This document shows, in pieces, positions 1-9,590 of a DNA stretch of 40,954 nucleotides. The notes beneath the pieces were generated by a model that saw nothing but the letters and a program-made list of their open reading frames with translations, made no database searches and was not told the origin of the DNA. Origin of the DNA: Thraustochytrium sp. TN22 (taxonomy: Eukaryota > Sar > Bigyra > Thraustochytrida > Thraustochytriidae); contig JABLUY010000292.1 of assembly GCA_013306675.1 (NCBI GenBank), positions 1 through 40,954 of the forward strand. Direction: 5' to 3'. Each line of letters opens with the position of its first letter. The stretch's first letter is position 1. The position numbers were made by a program, and so were the translations under genes.

Positions 1-2803
1 AGGCCTGCCGTGCCTGACGAGCTGGCCGCGCCCATGCGTAATCATCACATGAGATAAACCACGCATTGCACGCCGCCGCAGACCGCGCCATCCGGAAGCC
101 ATCGCGCCAGAACAAGTTCATGGTCAGAACGTACTCGAGGAAAGTTGTGCCATTCTCGATCTTGCGAATAGCGTCCTCCACGATCTTGCGCACTCGATCG
201 TCCATGGTAGGAACTCGCAAAGACCGCCTCTGCTCGAGGCAGGTAGCTCAGCAGCGCTAGCACGTCCGGAGTGTTTGCGCGCACGATGGATGATGGCGCG
301 TCTCAAGGAATCGCGCACGAGCAGCCACGCCAATATGTGCTCCCACTACCCCGGTGCGTTCAGCCAGACTGCCGCCGAGGTTGCCCGCGCAGAGTAACAC
401 GCCCTCGCGCCGCGCCTCACGTGCCACGCCGCGCGCAGAGGCGCCCTCTGCCCGCCTTGCCTTGCGTCTTGCGCCTTCTTGCGTTGCGTGTTTGCTGCCG
501 CTGCTCCAGATCGGAGCGCTCGGCGCATTGTCGGGCACGCGCGTCGAGGCGTCCAGTGCAGCGCAGGCTGCGCAGCCCACGGCGGCCGCCACCAGTCACA
601 CTGGCAGCAGCCTGCACGTGCGTGGGCGGCCAGATGAAAACACCAAGCGACTGGATGCACGCCGCGCTCGTCGACGGCTGCGCGCGCCGCGCGACTCGCT
701 GGCGGGAGGAGCCGAGCCGGAGTGTCGCGTGCGCGCGCCGTCGTCGCGCGTGGGCGAGGGCGGCGGCGGCCGAGGGCGACCCTGTGCGGGTCGAGGCTGG
801 CGCCACTCCGAGTCGTACTCTCGCTCACAGTCAGGCTGAGCGGCGGCTTGCGGCCCTTGCACACGCTGCAGCAGTGGCAGGCTGGCAGCCGTGCTCAACG
901 CTTTCGCGTTGCGGCACAGCACATGCCACTGGCAGTGGGCTGGCAGCCTGGAAGTAAGTTAACTTACTGTCAAATGGCTCGGGGCGGCCCGGACCCGGCC
1001 TGGAAGTGTCGCTCACGTGGGCCTGGCGGAGGTCTCTGTGACGGCGGTGGCGCCGGCGGCCGGCGGCAGCTCGAGAGACCCTGGTGACCTGCTGCGGCTG
1101 TACCTTCGACTCGAGTCGGCCGGCGCGCGCCGGCGCGCGAGTCGACCGGCGCGCTGGTGCCACGATGGCGGCTGGGGCGTGTGCACGCGCGGGGCTCTCG
1201 CTTCCGCCAGCGAAAGTTCTTGAACTACTTCCAGTCGCACTCCGCAGTGGTGGGCGATGACGTTGGGGGAGGGAGGGGGGGGGGGCGTCGCGGGCGGCGC
1301 CGTCGTCGGAGGGCAGCCGTCGTGGGGGTCGCCGTCGTGGGGGGGGGCGTCGTGGGCAGCAGCGTTGGATGGGTAGTCTCAGGTGTCAACGCGGCCGGCC
1401 GTTCTCTTTTCAAAGTTGAAGGCCTCGCCCTCTTAAATGCCGACCCAGAGGATCACGACGTAGTTGTTCCTGTCCGGGCGACGATGTTCGTGTCACACGT
1501 CAAGAGCGTGCAACATCTTGTGCTGATTGACTCGCGAGACGCAGCCCCTGCGCGCTACTCATGTGACCAACTGAGCACCAGCATCCCGAGCCGTCGAATG
1601 AGAAGGCACAGGAAGCAAACGGAGAGGGGGGTTGTGGTGAGGTAGCAAGGGTAGTGCAGGCTGCGTAGGACGAGTCTGTACGCCGCCACGCCGGTGGAGG
1701 GGTTCGGCGGCCTCGAGGCGGAGGTCACGAGCGACGACGCCGGCTACCTGAGTCGACCTCCCGGCAAGGTTGCCATGCCTTTCCGTCGGCACCCTGGAGA
1801 GTGCGGCATTTTACAGTGCCACGCTTGATGCAGGCCCTAGCGCTGCAGACATCGTCGGCCGCGCGCGCCGCCCGCCACGATATCACGGTGGTCGCACGAG
1901 AGGTTGCACTCGCAAAGAAGCAGAAGACCGTTCCCGCCCGCAACCGCATCTTTCGCGCGAACGTCAAGGTCGAGCCTGCGCCGGATAAGCCATGGAAAGC
2001 AACGCGGCGGCAGGCGCAATGTGTGTCGAGCCAGCATCGTTTCAGATGCTGGATGGGGCTCGGGGGCATCTTCCAAGGGCACGTCGACGGCATCATCCAA
2101 GATTCTGTCGGCGTCGTCGTCCAAAGCCCGTCGACCAACTCCGCACCGGTTGCGCCGGAGAAGGCTCGCGTGACGCGGGGCGACTTCAAGCCGCCAAGAA
2201 AGGAGGTCGCTAGCATCGGCAAGTGGTCGCCAGTGGTTGACGTCCTCTTCGGCAAGGTTGTAGAGCACGAGCTTCTACGCGGAAACGCCCAACTCGTAGG
2301 CCAGAACCAAGTCGCTCCTATCCTCCGGCGGCCGCAAGCAGACCTGAAACACAGCTCGGGTCCGGCAAGCAAGAACGCGAGGAGCGACAAGCAGCAGCGT
2401 TCGCTCATACAACTTTTTCTTGCCGCGTCCTCTCGTTCCGCCTCGGCGGACGAGGAGCGGGGCATTCCTTCGTACGCTAGCTGACAGGCCATCAAAGTAT
2501 CTGAGCTCTACTCACCCAAAACGCTAAAGTAGTGAAAGACACGAAGAATCGGCGAGGCTCGTCGAAATGAAAGCGACTTGAAGAGGACGCGCTCCACGAA
2601 TATTTGCGTGAAGAGGTATGCGGCATACCTTTTGGAGGGCTGCCTGCCCGACACCAGAGCCAGTGTCTCGAGGGGTACCGTCCCGTCCATGCGGCACCAC
2701 CACAAGTGCCCCCCAATTGGTCGCCTCGTCGCCGACACTCTGACCGGCACTCCGAGCTGGCCTCCGTCAGGCACGCGCACGCCGGGGCCGACTGAGATTC
2801 ATT

Positions 2804-2804
<1 letters not shown>

Positions 2805-2846
<42 letters not shown>
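2805..2846. repeat. Hexanucleotide tandem repeat (gtcgct)7
   Basis: Seven exact copies of gtcgct run head to tail, followed by two gct units. On the minus strand it reads as alternating Ser-Asp, but it sits in no supported gene. It is a simple-sequence microsatellite. Confidence 0.95.
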
Positions 2847-2849
<3 letters not shown>

Positions 2850-3233
2850 GCTGTGCAGTAAGAGGATGAGGGGATACGGCGTATTGATGTCCTGGAGCGC
2901 GGCGCAGCGTTGGGTGACGTGACGCCCCGCCACGCCCCGCCACGCCACGCGCTGTCCTTTAAATTCGCGAAGACTGCCGCGACCCAGCCTCGGAGAGTTT
3001 TCCTCGCCCGCGGAGAGTTTTAGAAAATAAAACTTCGCCTCTGGCCTGCTGTAGGCTGTGCCTGTCCGCTCACAGGACGGCAACCCCGCGGCGCCCAGCC
3101 ACGTCCGCTCGGTATGAGCTCATGTCGATCGAGATCGTCCTTGGCTGTCTGGGTCGTCTGCGTTTGAGGTGAGAGCCACATCCACCTCGCTAGAAAATAC
3201 CATCCTCCGCAGATCACGGCCGAGAACAAGACA

Positions 3234-3292
3234 TAGAGCGCTCGTACCGATGGAGCGCTTGTACAGATGGAGCGCTCGCACAGATGGAGCGC
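3234..3292. repeat. 17-bp imperfect tandem repeat
   Basis: The core tggagcgc recurs at 3251, 3268 and 3285 with a related copy at about 3234, a 17-bp period with point differences between copies. It lies just beyond the stop codon of the PHF5A gene, which is read on the minus strand, so it would fall in or next to that gene's 3' untranslated region. Confidence 0.85.
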
Positions 3293-3330
3293 ATGTTGTT
3301 ATGCTGCTGCGCACGTGTTGAAGCGCTCGA

Positions 3331-3666
3331 TCACCGCTTCGTGAAGCCGTACTTGCGCTGCTCATAAAAATTATCGGCACGCGAGGTACCAAGGTTGATG
3401 ACCTTGGGGCAGCCGTCGCGGTCCTTCTCCTGAACACAGCACTCCTTGCAGTAGTACGCCTCGGCCGTGCCGGCGGCGTTGCAGATGATGCACTTTCCCT
3501 GCATGGACCCGTAGTTGTGCTCGTCACAGACGCGCACCAGCGTGTCAGGCCGCACGAAGGAGTCGCAAATGGGGCACAGGCCGTCGTGCTTGTCGCAGAC
3601 CTTGCCCACCGACACGCCCGCCTGCTTCCGGCAGAGCACCAAGTCCGTGTGGTGCTTGGCCGCCAT
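3331..3666 (-). CDS. PHF5A: PHF5A / Rds3, SF3b splicing-factor subunit
   Basis: This 111-residue protein aligns end to end with the PHF5A/Rds3 family (human protein 110 residues). Conserved blocks include CRKQAGV near residue 12, [10 protein letters not shown] at 31-40, YYCKEC at 71-76, [10 protein letters not shown] at 79-88 and the KYGFTKR C-terminus. In the family this small zinc-knot protein sits in SF3b of the U2 snRNP beside SF3B1 and helps recognise the branch point. The start is the ATG at 3666 (gccATGG context). The open frame continues upstream, but the family begins here. Oddity: two positions that are zinc-binding cysteines in human PHF5A (C26, C49) are histidines here (H27, H50), and human C40 is Asp41. 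Remaining ligands C12, C24, C31, C34, C47, C59, C62, C73, C76 and C86 are present. No intron is seen. Identity is near certain. Confidence 0.97.
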   Translation of the reverse strand: MAAKHHTDLVLCRKQAGVSVGKVCDKHDGLCPICDSFVRPDTLVRVCDEHNYGSMQGKCIICNAAGTAEAYYCKECCVQEKDRDGCPKVINLGTSRADNFYEQRKYGFTKR

Positions 3667-5081
3667 GGCGCCGGCCGCCGCCTCCGCGTCCGCTGCGTCC
3701 CAGGCTGCGCAGCGAGCCTTCACCCCGCTTCGTGCCGCGCCGCGCCGCGCCGCGCCGCCCCGCCTGTCCAGGCCGCCCGCGCGAGCCGCCGCGCGCGCGC
3801 GCTCACGCCCTTCGATTCAGACTCTGATTTGATCGAGTCCCGTCACCGACGGCGATCGAATAAGCTACACGTATTTTACGCGGTTGCCGATTTTTTCCCT
3901 TGCTCCAGCCTTGCCGGTCGCGCCTCTCCTCGCCTCTCCTATCCTCTCCGCGCCACTCTCAGGGCCCTCCCCTCACGTTCGTTCCTGCGCGCCGCCGCAG
4001 CAGCGCCGCCGCGCGCAGCCGGCGCAGCGGCCGCTCGCTGCGCCAACTTGAAGCTGCGCCGCGCGCCCGCGCGCATAGCCCGCGGACCCAGTCCGCGCAC
4101 ACACCCCCTCCCCGTGCACGATACCGGCGGCGCGGTTACAGACCGGGTCCGCGCCCGTTCTTCGCTGGTAGCAGCACGGAGGCGGTTGCGGGACCGTTGC
4201 GGAGGGGGCGGTTAGCCGGGGCCGGCGCCGCGGCGCGCCGGAAGGCGGGTAACCCCTTCTCGAAAGATTTCGCGGCGGCGGGGCGATTCGAAACAAACGA
4301 CCAACCGCGGCGGTGAGTAGCGGCGGCGCGCGCGGCGGCGCGCGGCGGCGGCGGCGGCGGGCGCGCGCGGGGCGGGGCGGGCGGCGGCGGCGGCGGCCTG
4401 GCTCGGCGCGCGCGCGCGCGGGGCGGCGGCGGCGGCCACGGCGGCGCGCGGCGGCGGCGGCGGCGGCCGGGGCGGCATCCCGAAGCCCAAAAAACCGCTC
4501 GAACTCCGCGCGCTCTCCTTTGTTTGTTTCTTTCTCGCCGTGCTCGTCCTCCGCGCGGGCGCCGGGCGCGGGGCGCGCAGGGCGCGCGCGGGGCGCGAGG
4601 AGGGACGGCGGCACAGGGCCGCGCGCGGCGGGCGGGCGGGCGGGCGAGGGCGTAAGGCGAGGCGAGGCGAGGCGCGGAAACGGCGGAGGACCGCTGCGCG
4701 TCACGGCGAGTTCTAGAAGAACGAGGCCGTGCTGCGCGAGGTGCTGCACGGGAACGACGCGCAGGGCGCGCGGAGGAACGTCGGCGCCGCGGCCCCGTCG
4801 TGCTCACGCCGCCTGGTCGGCGCGACGCCGACGGCGCCCCGGCCGGCGGTTAGACAGTCCGGCGTGCGGTTGACTGGCTGGCTGGCCGGCTGGCTGGCTG
4901 GCTCTGAGGCTCGCCTCGCATCGTCTCGTTGAGCGCAACGTCCAGCCGAGCGGAGAGGAGGAGAGAAGAGAAGGCAAGAGGAAAATAGGTTGACTGACGG
5001 ACATCCGAACGCTGCGCGCGAAAAAAAATAACCAAACAGACAGGACAGAGGCTCGCTTCGGAAAAGCGGCGTCCTGGAACC
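3667..5081. promoter_or_regulatory. Shared upstream region of PHF5A and Ran
   Basis: This 1.4-kb gap separates the divergent starts of PHF5A and Ran, so it should hold both promoters. It is extremely GC- and CpG-rich, with a CGG/GCG low-complexity core at about 4313-4476. A GC-rich (gcgg/gcga) run lies at about 4627-4676, and ggctggctggctggct-type repeats lie at about 4875-4902. I see no TATA box or other element I can name with confidence, and no gene. Confidence 0.55.
4313..4476. repeat. CGG/GCGC low-complexity tract
   Basis: About 165 bases made almost only of C and G, dominated by cggcgg and gcgcgc runs. It sits about 600-770 bp upstream of the Ran start codon. Plausibly a CpG-island-like promoter segment or a strong secondary-structure element, but the sequence alone does not tell which. 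Confidence 0.8.
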
Positions 5082-5729
5082 ATGGCTCAGGAGGTGGTTC
5101 CCGAGTTTAAGCTCATTCTGGTGGGCGATGGCGGCGTCGGCAAGACGACGTTCGTGAAGCGCCACCTTACGGGCGAGTTCGAGAAGAAGTATGTGGCCAC
5201 TCTTGGTGTCGAGGTGCACCCGCTGGACTTCCACACCAACCACGGCAAGATTAAGTTCAACGTGTGGGACACGGCTGGCCAGGAGAAGTACGGTGGCCTC
5301 CGGGACGGCTACTACATCCAGGGCGAGTGCGCCATCATCATGTTCGACGTGACCTCGCGCATCACCTACAAGCACGTGCCGAACTGGCACCGTGACCTCG
5401 TCCGCGTGTGCGACGTGATCCCCATCGTGCTGGTGGGCAACAAGGTCGACATCAAGGAGCGCAAGGTCAAGGCGAAACAGGTTCTCTTCCACCGCAAGAA
5501 GAACCTCCCCTACTACGACATCTCCGCCAAGAGCAACTACCACTTCGAGAAGCCCTTCCTCTGGCTCGCCCGGAAACTCGTCGGCCAGCAGGACCTGCAG
5601 ATCGTCGCCGCCCCTGCGCTCCGACCCCCAAGCGCCACCGTCGACGAGGCGGCGCAGAGGCAGGCCGAGCAGGAGCTCAACGAGGCCATGAACGTCCCCG
5701 TGCCCGAAGACGACGAGGAGCTCCTGTAA
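5082..5729 (+). CDS. RAN: Ran, nuclear-transport GTPase
   Basis: The 215-residue protein matches Ran along its whole length (human 216). Ran in its GTP form drives importin/exportin cargo exchange across the nuclear pore and acts in spindle assembly. Visible motifs: P-loop GDGGVGKT (15-22), switch I with [11 protein letters not shown] (35-45, Thr40), switch [12 protein letters not shown] (63-72, Gln67), NKVD (120-123) and SAK near 149. The acidic tail ends PEDDEELL, equivalent to the DEDDDL tail that distinguishes Ran from Rab proteins, and there is no prenylation cysteine, as expected. The P-loop has Val where human Ran has Thr21; Val is normal in Ras/Rab, so function should be unaffected. 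Start at the ATG in an accATGG context; no intron. A long GC-rich leader precedes it. Confidence 0.98.
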   Translation: MAQEVVPEFKLILVGDGGVGKTTFVKRHLTGEFEKKYVATLGVEVHPLDFHTNHGKIKFNVWDTAGQEKYGGLRDGYYIQGECAIIMFDVTSRITYKHVPNWHRDLVRVCDVIPIVLVGNKVDIKERKVKAKQVLFHRKKNLPYYDISAKSNYHFEKPFLWLARKLVGQQDLQIVAAPALRPPSATVDEAAQRQAEQELNEAMNVPVPEDDEELL

Positions 5730-5982
5730 CTACGGCGCCAGGCCAGCGACACCCCGACACCGCGATGCACCCATCCTCGCCCCTGCCGAGGAGACGACCC
5801 TAGCGCTTGCTTGCTAACCCCATGAACCAACCCCATTCTACGACCATTCCATGAGTATGCGCGGAGAGCCCACAAAGCGCCGGGGCTGAGATCGAATACT
5901 ACCCTTTCGACGTGAGCCGATGCCCACGTCGACACCGATCGATGCCAATGTATGTGTTGTTCTCTCTCTTGTCTTTCTGGGT

Positions 5983-6054
5983 CATTCGCCTCCGAGTCAC
6001 CATTCGCCTCCGAGTCACCATTCGCCTCCGAATCACCATTCGCCTCCGAGTCAC
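5983..6054. repeat. 18-bp tandem repeat, 4 copies
   Basis: Four consecutive copies of cattcgcctccgagtcac at 5983, 6001, 6019 and 6037. Only the third copy differs (one base, g to a). The near-identity implies recent duplication or homogenisation. Confidence 0.97.
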
Positions 6055-6086
6055 CACCCCTCTCTTTGGTGCCAGTAGCAGAGCCC

Positions 6087-6188
6087 GGCCAGCAGCAGTG
6101 CCAGGCCAGCAGCAGAGCCTGGCCAGCAGCAGTGCCAGGCCAGCAGCAGAGCCTGGCCAGCAGCAGTGCCAGACCAGCAGCAGTGCCT
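6087..6188. repeat. 17-bp tandem repeat, 6 copies in 34-bp pairs
   Basis: Six exact-length 17-bp units built on ggccagcagcag alternate between endings tgcca and agcct, giving a 34-bp higher-order period. The sixth unit departs from the pattern with a gacc start and a tgcct end. The array lies 32 bp after the 18-bp array and about 150 bp before the start codon at 6338. Confidence 0.95.
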
Positions 6189-6337
6189 GTAAAAGAATCC
6201 GTTCGTGCCGGGACGGACATTGTGTGTCCCTTTCCCTTCTTTTTCGACGGCCCGGGGCCCGAGTGACGTCTCCGCCTTCGCGCAGCCGGCTGGCTGCCAT
6301 TCCTCATCGGGCAGCCCGCCCCGCGCGCCTGTGCGCC

Positions 6338-8329
6338 ATGAGCCGGCGCCCGCGGCCAACGTCGGCCGGCGTGGACGATCCGGACGGCGCAGAACTCCTC
6401 GCAACGGGTCGGCGCCTGCAGCGCTCCTTCAAGGAGGTGGCGCAGACGCTGCAAAAGCAGCTGGACTCCGACTCCAAGTTCGAGGCCACGCAGCAGCAGG
6501 TGGCCACTTGGCGCCAGAGCGTGAAGCTCTTCGCGCAGCAGATCGAGGCGCAGCTCCAATTTTGCAAGGACTTGCGCGAGGGCGGCCTGCTCGCCTCGTT
6601 GCTCAAGCGCTCCGCCGAGGACGAAGCGGCCAACGCCACACGCCGCCTCGTCCACAGCCTCAAGAGCGACATCCGTGCTCTGCACGCCCTATTGCACACC
6701 ACGCAGCAGCAGCACACGCGCCTCGAGCCCCCCGACCTCGATGTCGCAGATGAGGACCTCGGGCGGTCCTCCCTCGTGGCGGCTGCGGCCCAGGCCGAGG
6801 CGCGCTCCGAGGCCCTCGAGCGCGAGCTCGGCGCGCTTGCCGCGCAATCAACACGGCTGCGGGTGTCCCCCGGCGATGACGACGCTGCGCGCATGCCCAC
6901 ACCACCAGGCGTGGCAGCGTCCAAAAAACAGCTCACGGCCATTCCCCATCGGCCTGGCCGCTCGCTTGGCCCGCGGCTCGATGCGAGCCCTGCTGCTGGT
7001 GCTGGTCTTGCTATTGGGGCGGCGGTCAGCGTAGAGGGAGACCATCTGCGCTTGCTGGTCAGCAAGCAGCAGGAGCTCATGTGCGCGGTGCTTAAACGCG
7101 TGGTCGGCGAGAAAGCGGCCCTCGAGCACAAGCTCGGTGCACGCGACCCGGATCAGGCGGACGCCACCAATGCGCTTGTAAGTAGCCTCGCCACGGGCAG
7201 TACCCCGCTCGCGCGCCTTGTCGTGAGCTTCTCGTGTGAAATGAAGCACCTGGTCGGCGTCCTCGAGAGCTTCGACTACGTCCGCGGTGGCGTCAACCTC
7301 ACGGACGAGCTGGAGCGCCTGCGCCACGAGGCCGCGCAGGCCGTGCAAGCCCAGGCGCACGCCGAGGCACAGTTGCGTCTTCTCGAGGCTGCGCTGCAGT
7401 CTGTCAAAGAGGACCGCGCCCCCATGCACAAGAAGCACCTGGCCGGTCGCCAGCTGCTACGCGTCGAGGAGGCGCGCCAGCGGCTGCTCCAGGTGGAGCA
7501 ACGTCTGCAGGCCGCGCAGGAGCGCAACGCCGCGCTCGTTCTCGAGCGTGGCCAGCTGCAGGACGACCTCGCACAGGCGCACGAGGCGCTGCGCGCCGAG
7601 GCGCGCCTGCGCCTCGAGGAGCGCGCCTTCACCCAACCTCGCATCGATCGCCTTGAGGACATCGTCCGCACGACCGCCAGCTCCTTCGCCGACCTCTCGC
7701 TCGATGTCGAGCTCCTCGCCAACATGTACGCCGCCGCCATTGCGCAGGTCGACAAGGGGTCCGCTGGCACCGCCGCGCTTCAGGAGGAGCTGCAGACCGT
7801 CTCCAACAAGTTTCGCGACCTCCTCAAACGCTACAATCAGGAGAAGACCGAAAACGCGCGCAAGGGCCGCGTCATTGCGGCGCTCATGGGCACGCGTCAT
7901 GAGATGGCCAAGACCGTCAAGGAGACACACGCCAAGACGGCACGCGCTGATGCCGAGGCCGCGCAGGCCCAGGCCACCATCGTCGACCTCCAGGCCGCGC
8001 TTCAGAGCGCCCGCGACGCCTCTGCCGGCCTGCAGGCGGATCTGGCCAAGGCCCACGCCACGCACACAGACCTCCTCGACCAGCTCCGCGCCGCCGACGT
8101 CTCGGCTCGCGCCGCCGAGGCCGAGCACCAGGCCCAGGTTGCCAAGCTCACCGACGAGCTCGCGCACCTGCGCACCGCCGGCATGGACGCGGCCACGCGC
8201 CAGGCCTACGACGAGATGAAGCTCCGCCTCAAACACGCCGTCGCCGCCTATCAGAAGCTCGAGCAGCAGCTCGCCGAGGCCGGCGATCGGCCTCGCTCCC
8301 GCGGCCGCCCGCCTTCCACCTCGAACTAA
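6338..8329 (+). CDS. Long coiled-coil protein, family not recognised
   Basis: I do not recognise this 663-residue protein. It is predominantly alpha-helical, rich in Ala, Gln, Glu, Leu and Arg with repeating heptad-like spacing, typical of long coiled coils. One helical block covers about residues 10-170. A less helical Pro/Gly/Ala linker lies near 185-230. A second, long coiled-coil block runs from about 235 to 650, including a segment QEKTENARKGRVIAALMG near 500. No catalytic motif, signal peptide or membrane segment is visible. The ATG at 6338 (cgccATGA context) is chosen because the open frame upstream is made of minisatellite DNA. A splice-donor-like gtaagt occurs at 7177, but the frame reads straight through and no partner acceptor is convincing. 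Scaffold roles at centrosome, basal body or Golgi are common for such proteins, but nothing here singles one out. Confidence 0.75.
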   Translation: MSRRPRPTSAGVDDPDGAELLATGRRLQRSFKEVAQTLQKQLDSDSKFEATQQQVATWRQSVKLFAQQIEAQLQFCKDLREGGLLASLLKRSAEDEAANATRRLVHSLKSDIRALHALLHTTQQQHTRLEPPDLDVADEDLGRSSLVAAAAQAEARSEALERELGALAAQSTRLRVSPGDDDAARMPTPPGVAASKKQLTAIPHRPGRSLGPRLDASPAAGAGLAIGAAVSVEGDHLRLLVSKQQELMCAVLKRVVGEKAALEHKLGARDPDQADATNALVSSLATGSTPLARLVVSFSCEMKHLVGVLESFDYVRGGVNLTDELERLRHEAAQAVQAQAHAEAQLRLLEAALQSVKEDRAPMHKKHLAGRQLLRVEEARQRLLQVEQRLQAAQERNAALVLERGQLQDDLAQAHEALRAEARLRLEERAFTQPRIDRLEDIVRTTASSFADLSLDVELLANMYAAAIAQVDKGSAGTAALQEELQTVSNKFRDLLKRYNQEKTENARKGRVIAALMGTRHEMAKTVKETHAKTARADAEAAQAQATIVDLQAALQSARDASAGLQADLAKAHATHTDLLDQLRAADVSARAAEAEHQAQVAKLTDELAHLRTAGMDAATRQAYDEMKLRLKHAVAAYQKLEQQLAEAGDRPRSRGRPPSTSN

Positions 8330-8760
8330 GCTAGCAGTAAAAGCACACGACAAGCCTCGCCTCGAGCAAGTTCTTCGTCTCCGTCCGATTCGACCCGGGC
8401 GCGCGCGCAGCATCGCCCGTGGTCGCCGGAGGCCGCATGTCCAGTGCAGGCTCTCCATTTTGAGCCCGCTTGCGGCCTCGGAGGCCGCCTGGATGGCGCC
8501 CACGCCGCGCCCGTTCATGGCGGCGGCCTGCACGTCGTCCTCGCTGCCGTCCTCGCCGCAAATCGTGCGGCTCTGGCGACCACCGCGCGGCGCGCGCCGC
8601 CCGCGGCAGACGAGCTCGGGGCGACGCGCGCGCGGGCGGGCGAGCGGCGGCGGCGGCGGCGACGGCGCTCGCGGCGGAGAGCAGAGGGCGGAGCGCGGAG
8701 CGCAGCGGCGCGGCAGCGGCGGCGTCGGCGGCGTGAGCGGCGCGGCGACCAGCGGGCACC
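8330..8760. other. Gap before NAA10
   Basis: This 431-bp spacer between two plus-strand genes must hold the 3' end of the coiled-coil gene and the promoter and leader of NAA10. The last 150 bases are CGG/GCG-rich, like the leader of Ran. No further gene or clear motif is seen. Confidence 0.5.
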
Positions 8761-9474
8761 ATGGTGAACATCCGGCGCGCCACGCCGGAGGACCTGCTGG
8801 CGATGCAGAACTGCAACCTGCACTGCCTGCCGGAGAACTACCAGCTCAAGTACTACACGTACCACGAGCTGTCCTGGCCGCAGCTGCTCTTCGTGGCGGA
8901 GGATAATAACAAGATCGTCGGCTACGTGCTCGCCAAGATGTAAGTTCTGTGCTGGGAAACAAAAGGGCTGGGTTCCTCCGCACGCGCGCTTTGGAGGCTA
9001 ACTCACTTTGTTTGCTCTGCGGTTTTGTCTGCGTTCCGCAGCGACGAGGACGGGAGCTCCGGTCTGCACGGCCACATCACCTCGCTCGCCGTCCTGCGCT
9101 CGCACCGCAAGCTCGGCCTCGCCACCAAGCTCATGCGTGCGTCGCAGCGCGAGATGCGCGAGTCCTTCCAGGCCAAGTATGTCTCGCTGCACGTGCGCCG
9201 CACCAACTACGCTGCCTTCCACCTCTATCATGACACTCTCGGCTATGAGATCAATGGTATCGAGGACGGCTACTATGCCGACGGCGAGGACGCTTACGAC
9301 ATGCGCAAGACCTTCAAGGACTCCACGCCGCCCTCGCGCAAGGATGCAAAGTTCCCTCCCGACTTCGGCTTCCTCCTTGAGGACGATGACGACCGTCGCG
9401 CCCCGGCGCCCGTCGCCGCCGACGCCGATATTGTCCACGACCTCGACAACAAGGAGCCGCAGGCCGCCACCTGA
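8761..9474 (+). CDS. NAA10: NAA10 (Ard1), NatA catalytic subunit, two exons
   Basis: Exons 8761-8939 and 9042-9474 join to a 203-residue protein matching NAA10 from residue 1 ([12 protein letters not shown]) through the GNAT domain. In the family it is the catalytic half of NatA, which with NAA15 acetylates protein N-termini (Ala, Ser, Thr, Gly, Val, Cys) on ribosomes. Visible motifs: [21 protein letters not shown] (about 22-42), LAK-I-DEDG across the splice junction (58-64), HGHITSLAV (69-77), the acetyl-CoA loop RKLGLA (82-87), [11 protein letters not shown] and [11 protein letters not shown]. The tail after about residue 155 is acidic and divergent, as in other species. Without the intron the protein would stop after VLAKM, so splicing is needed. 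Start: ATG in gcaccATGG. Confidence 0.97.
8940..9041 (+). other. Spliceosomal intron in NAA10
   Basis: A 102-bp intron with donor gtaagttctg and acceptor ttccgcag, preceded by a T-rich stretch (tttgtttgctctgcggtttt). Splicing joins AT|C into an Ile codon (phase 2) and restores the conserved VLAK-x-xED block. It is the only intron in the window I can place with confidence. Confidence 0.93.
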
Positions 9475-9514
9475 GGAGGTCTCGTCTTGGCGCACCTATT
9501 TGTCAGTCTACCAC

Positions 9515-9518
<4 letters not shown>

Positions 9519-9566
<48 letters not shown>
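9519..9566. repeat. (GA)24 microsatellite
   Basis: A perfect 48-bp GA run lies in the 116-bp gap between the convergent stop codons of NAA10 and the IQ/WW gene, so it falls in the 3' untranslated region of one or both. Confidence 0.97.
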
Positions 9567-9570
<4 letters not shown>

Positions 9571-9590
9571 TTTTGCTTTGATGAAACGAG

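Larger units (their letters stand above)
1..3330. other. Stretch without a recognisable gene
   Basis: No reading frame here matches a family I recognise. Overlapping open frames exist on both strands around 1725-2495 (longest 256 codons on the minus strand, 227 on the plus strand), but neither shows a domain, and overlapping frames of this size are expected by chance in GC-rich DNA. The stretch 1700-2600 looks visibly less GC-rich than its flanks. It could hold a decayed mobile element or a lineage-specific gene. Short tandem repeats at 2805-2846 and 3234-3292 are listed separately. A 16-bp perfect palindrome lies at 953-968. Confidence 0.5.
5730..6337. other. Gap between Ran and the coiled-coil gene, with two tandem arrays
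   Basis: This spacer carries the 3' end of the Ran transcript and the leader of the next gene. It contains two adjacent minisatellites (5983-6054 and 6087-6188). The frame of the downstream gene stays open upstream through both arrays, with an in-frame ATG near 5942. The resulting peptide is low-complexity (Arg-Leu-Arg-Val-Thr-Ile repeats), so I treat it as untranslated leader. Confidence 0.55.

Noticed and set aside
5912-6337. In-frame N-terminal extension of the coiled-coil protein.
   Set aside because: It begins from a GTG, is made of minisatellite DNA and gives a low-complexity peptide; the ATG at 6338 has a better context.
7177-7320. gtaagt as an intron donor inside the coiled-coil gene.
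   Set aside because: The reading frame and helical pattern continue through, and no convincing acceptor follows.
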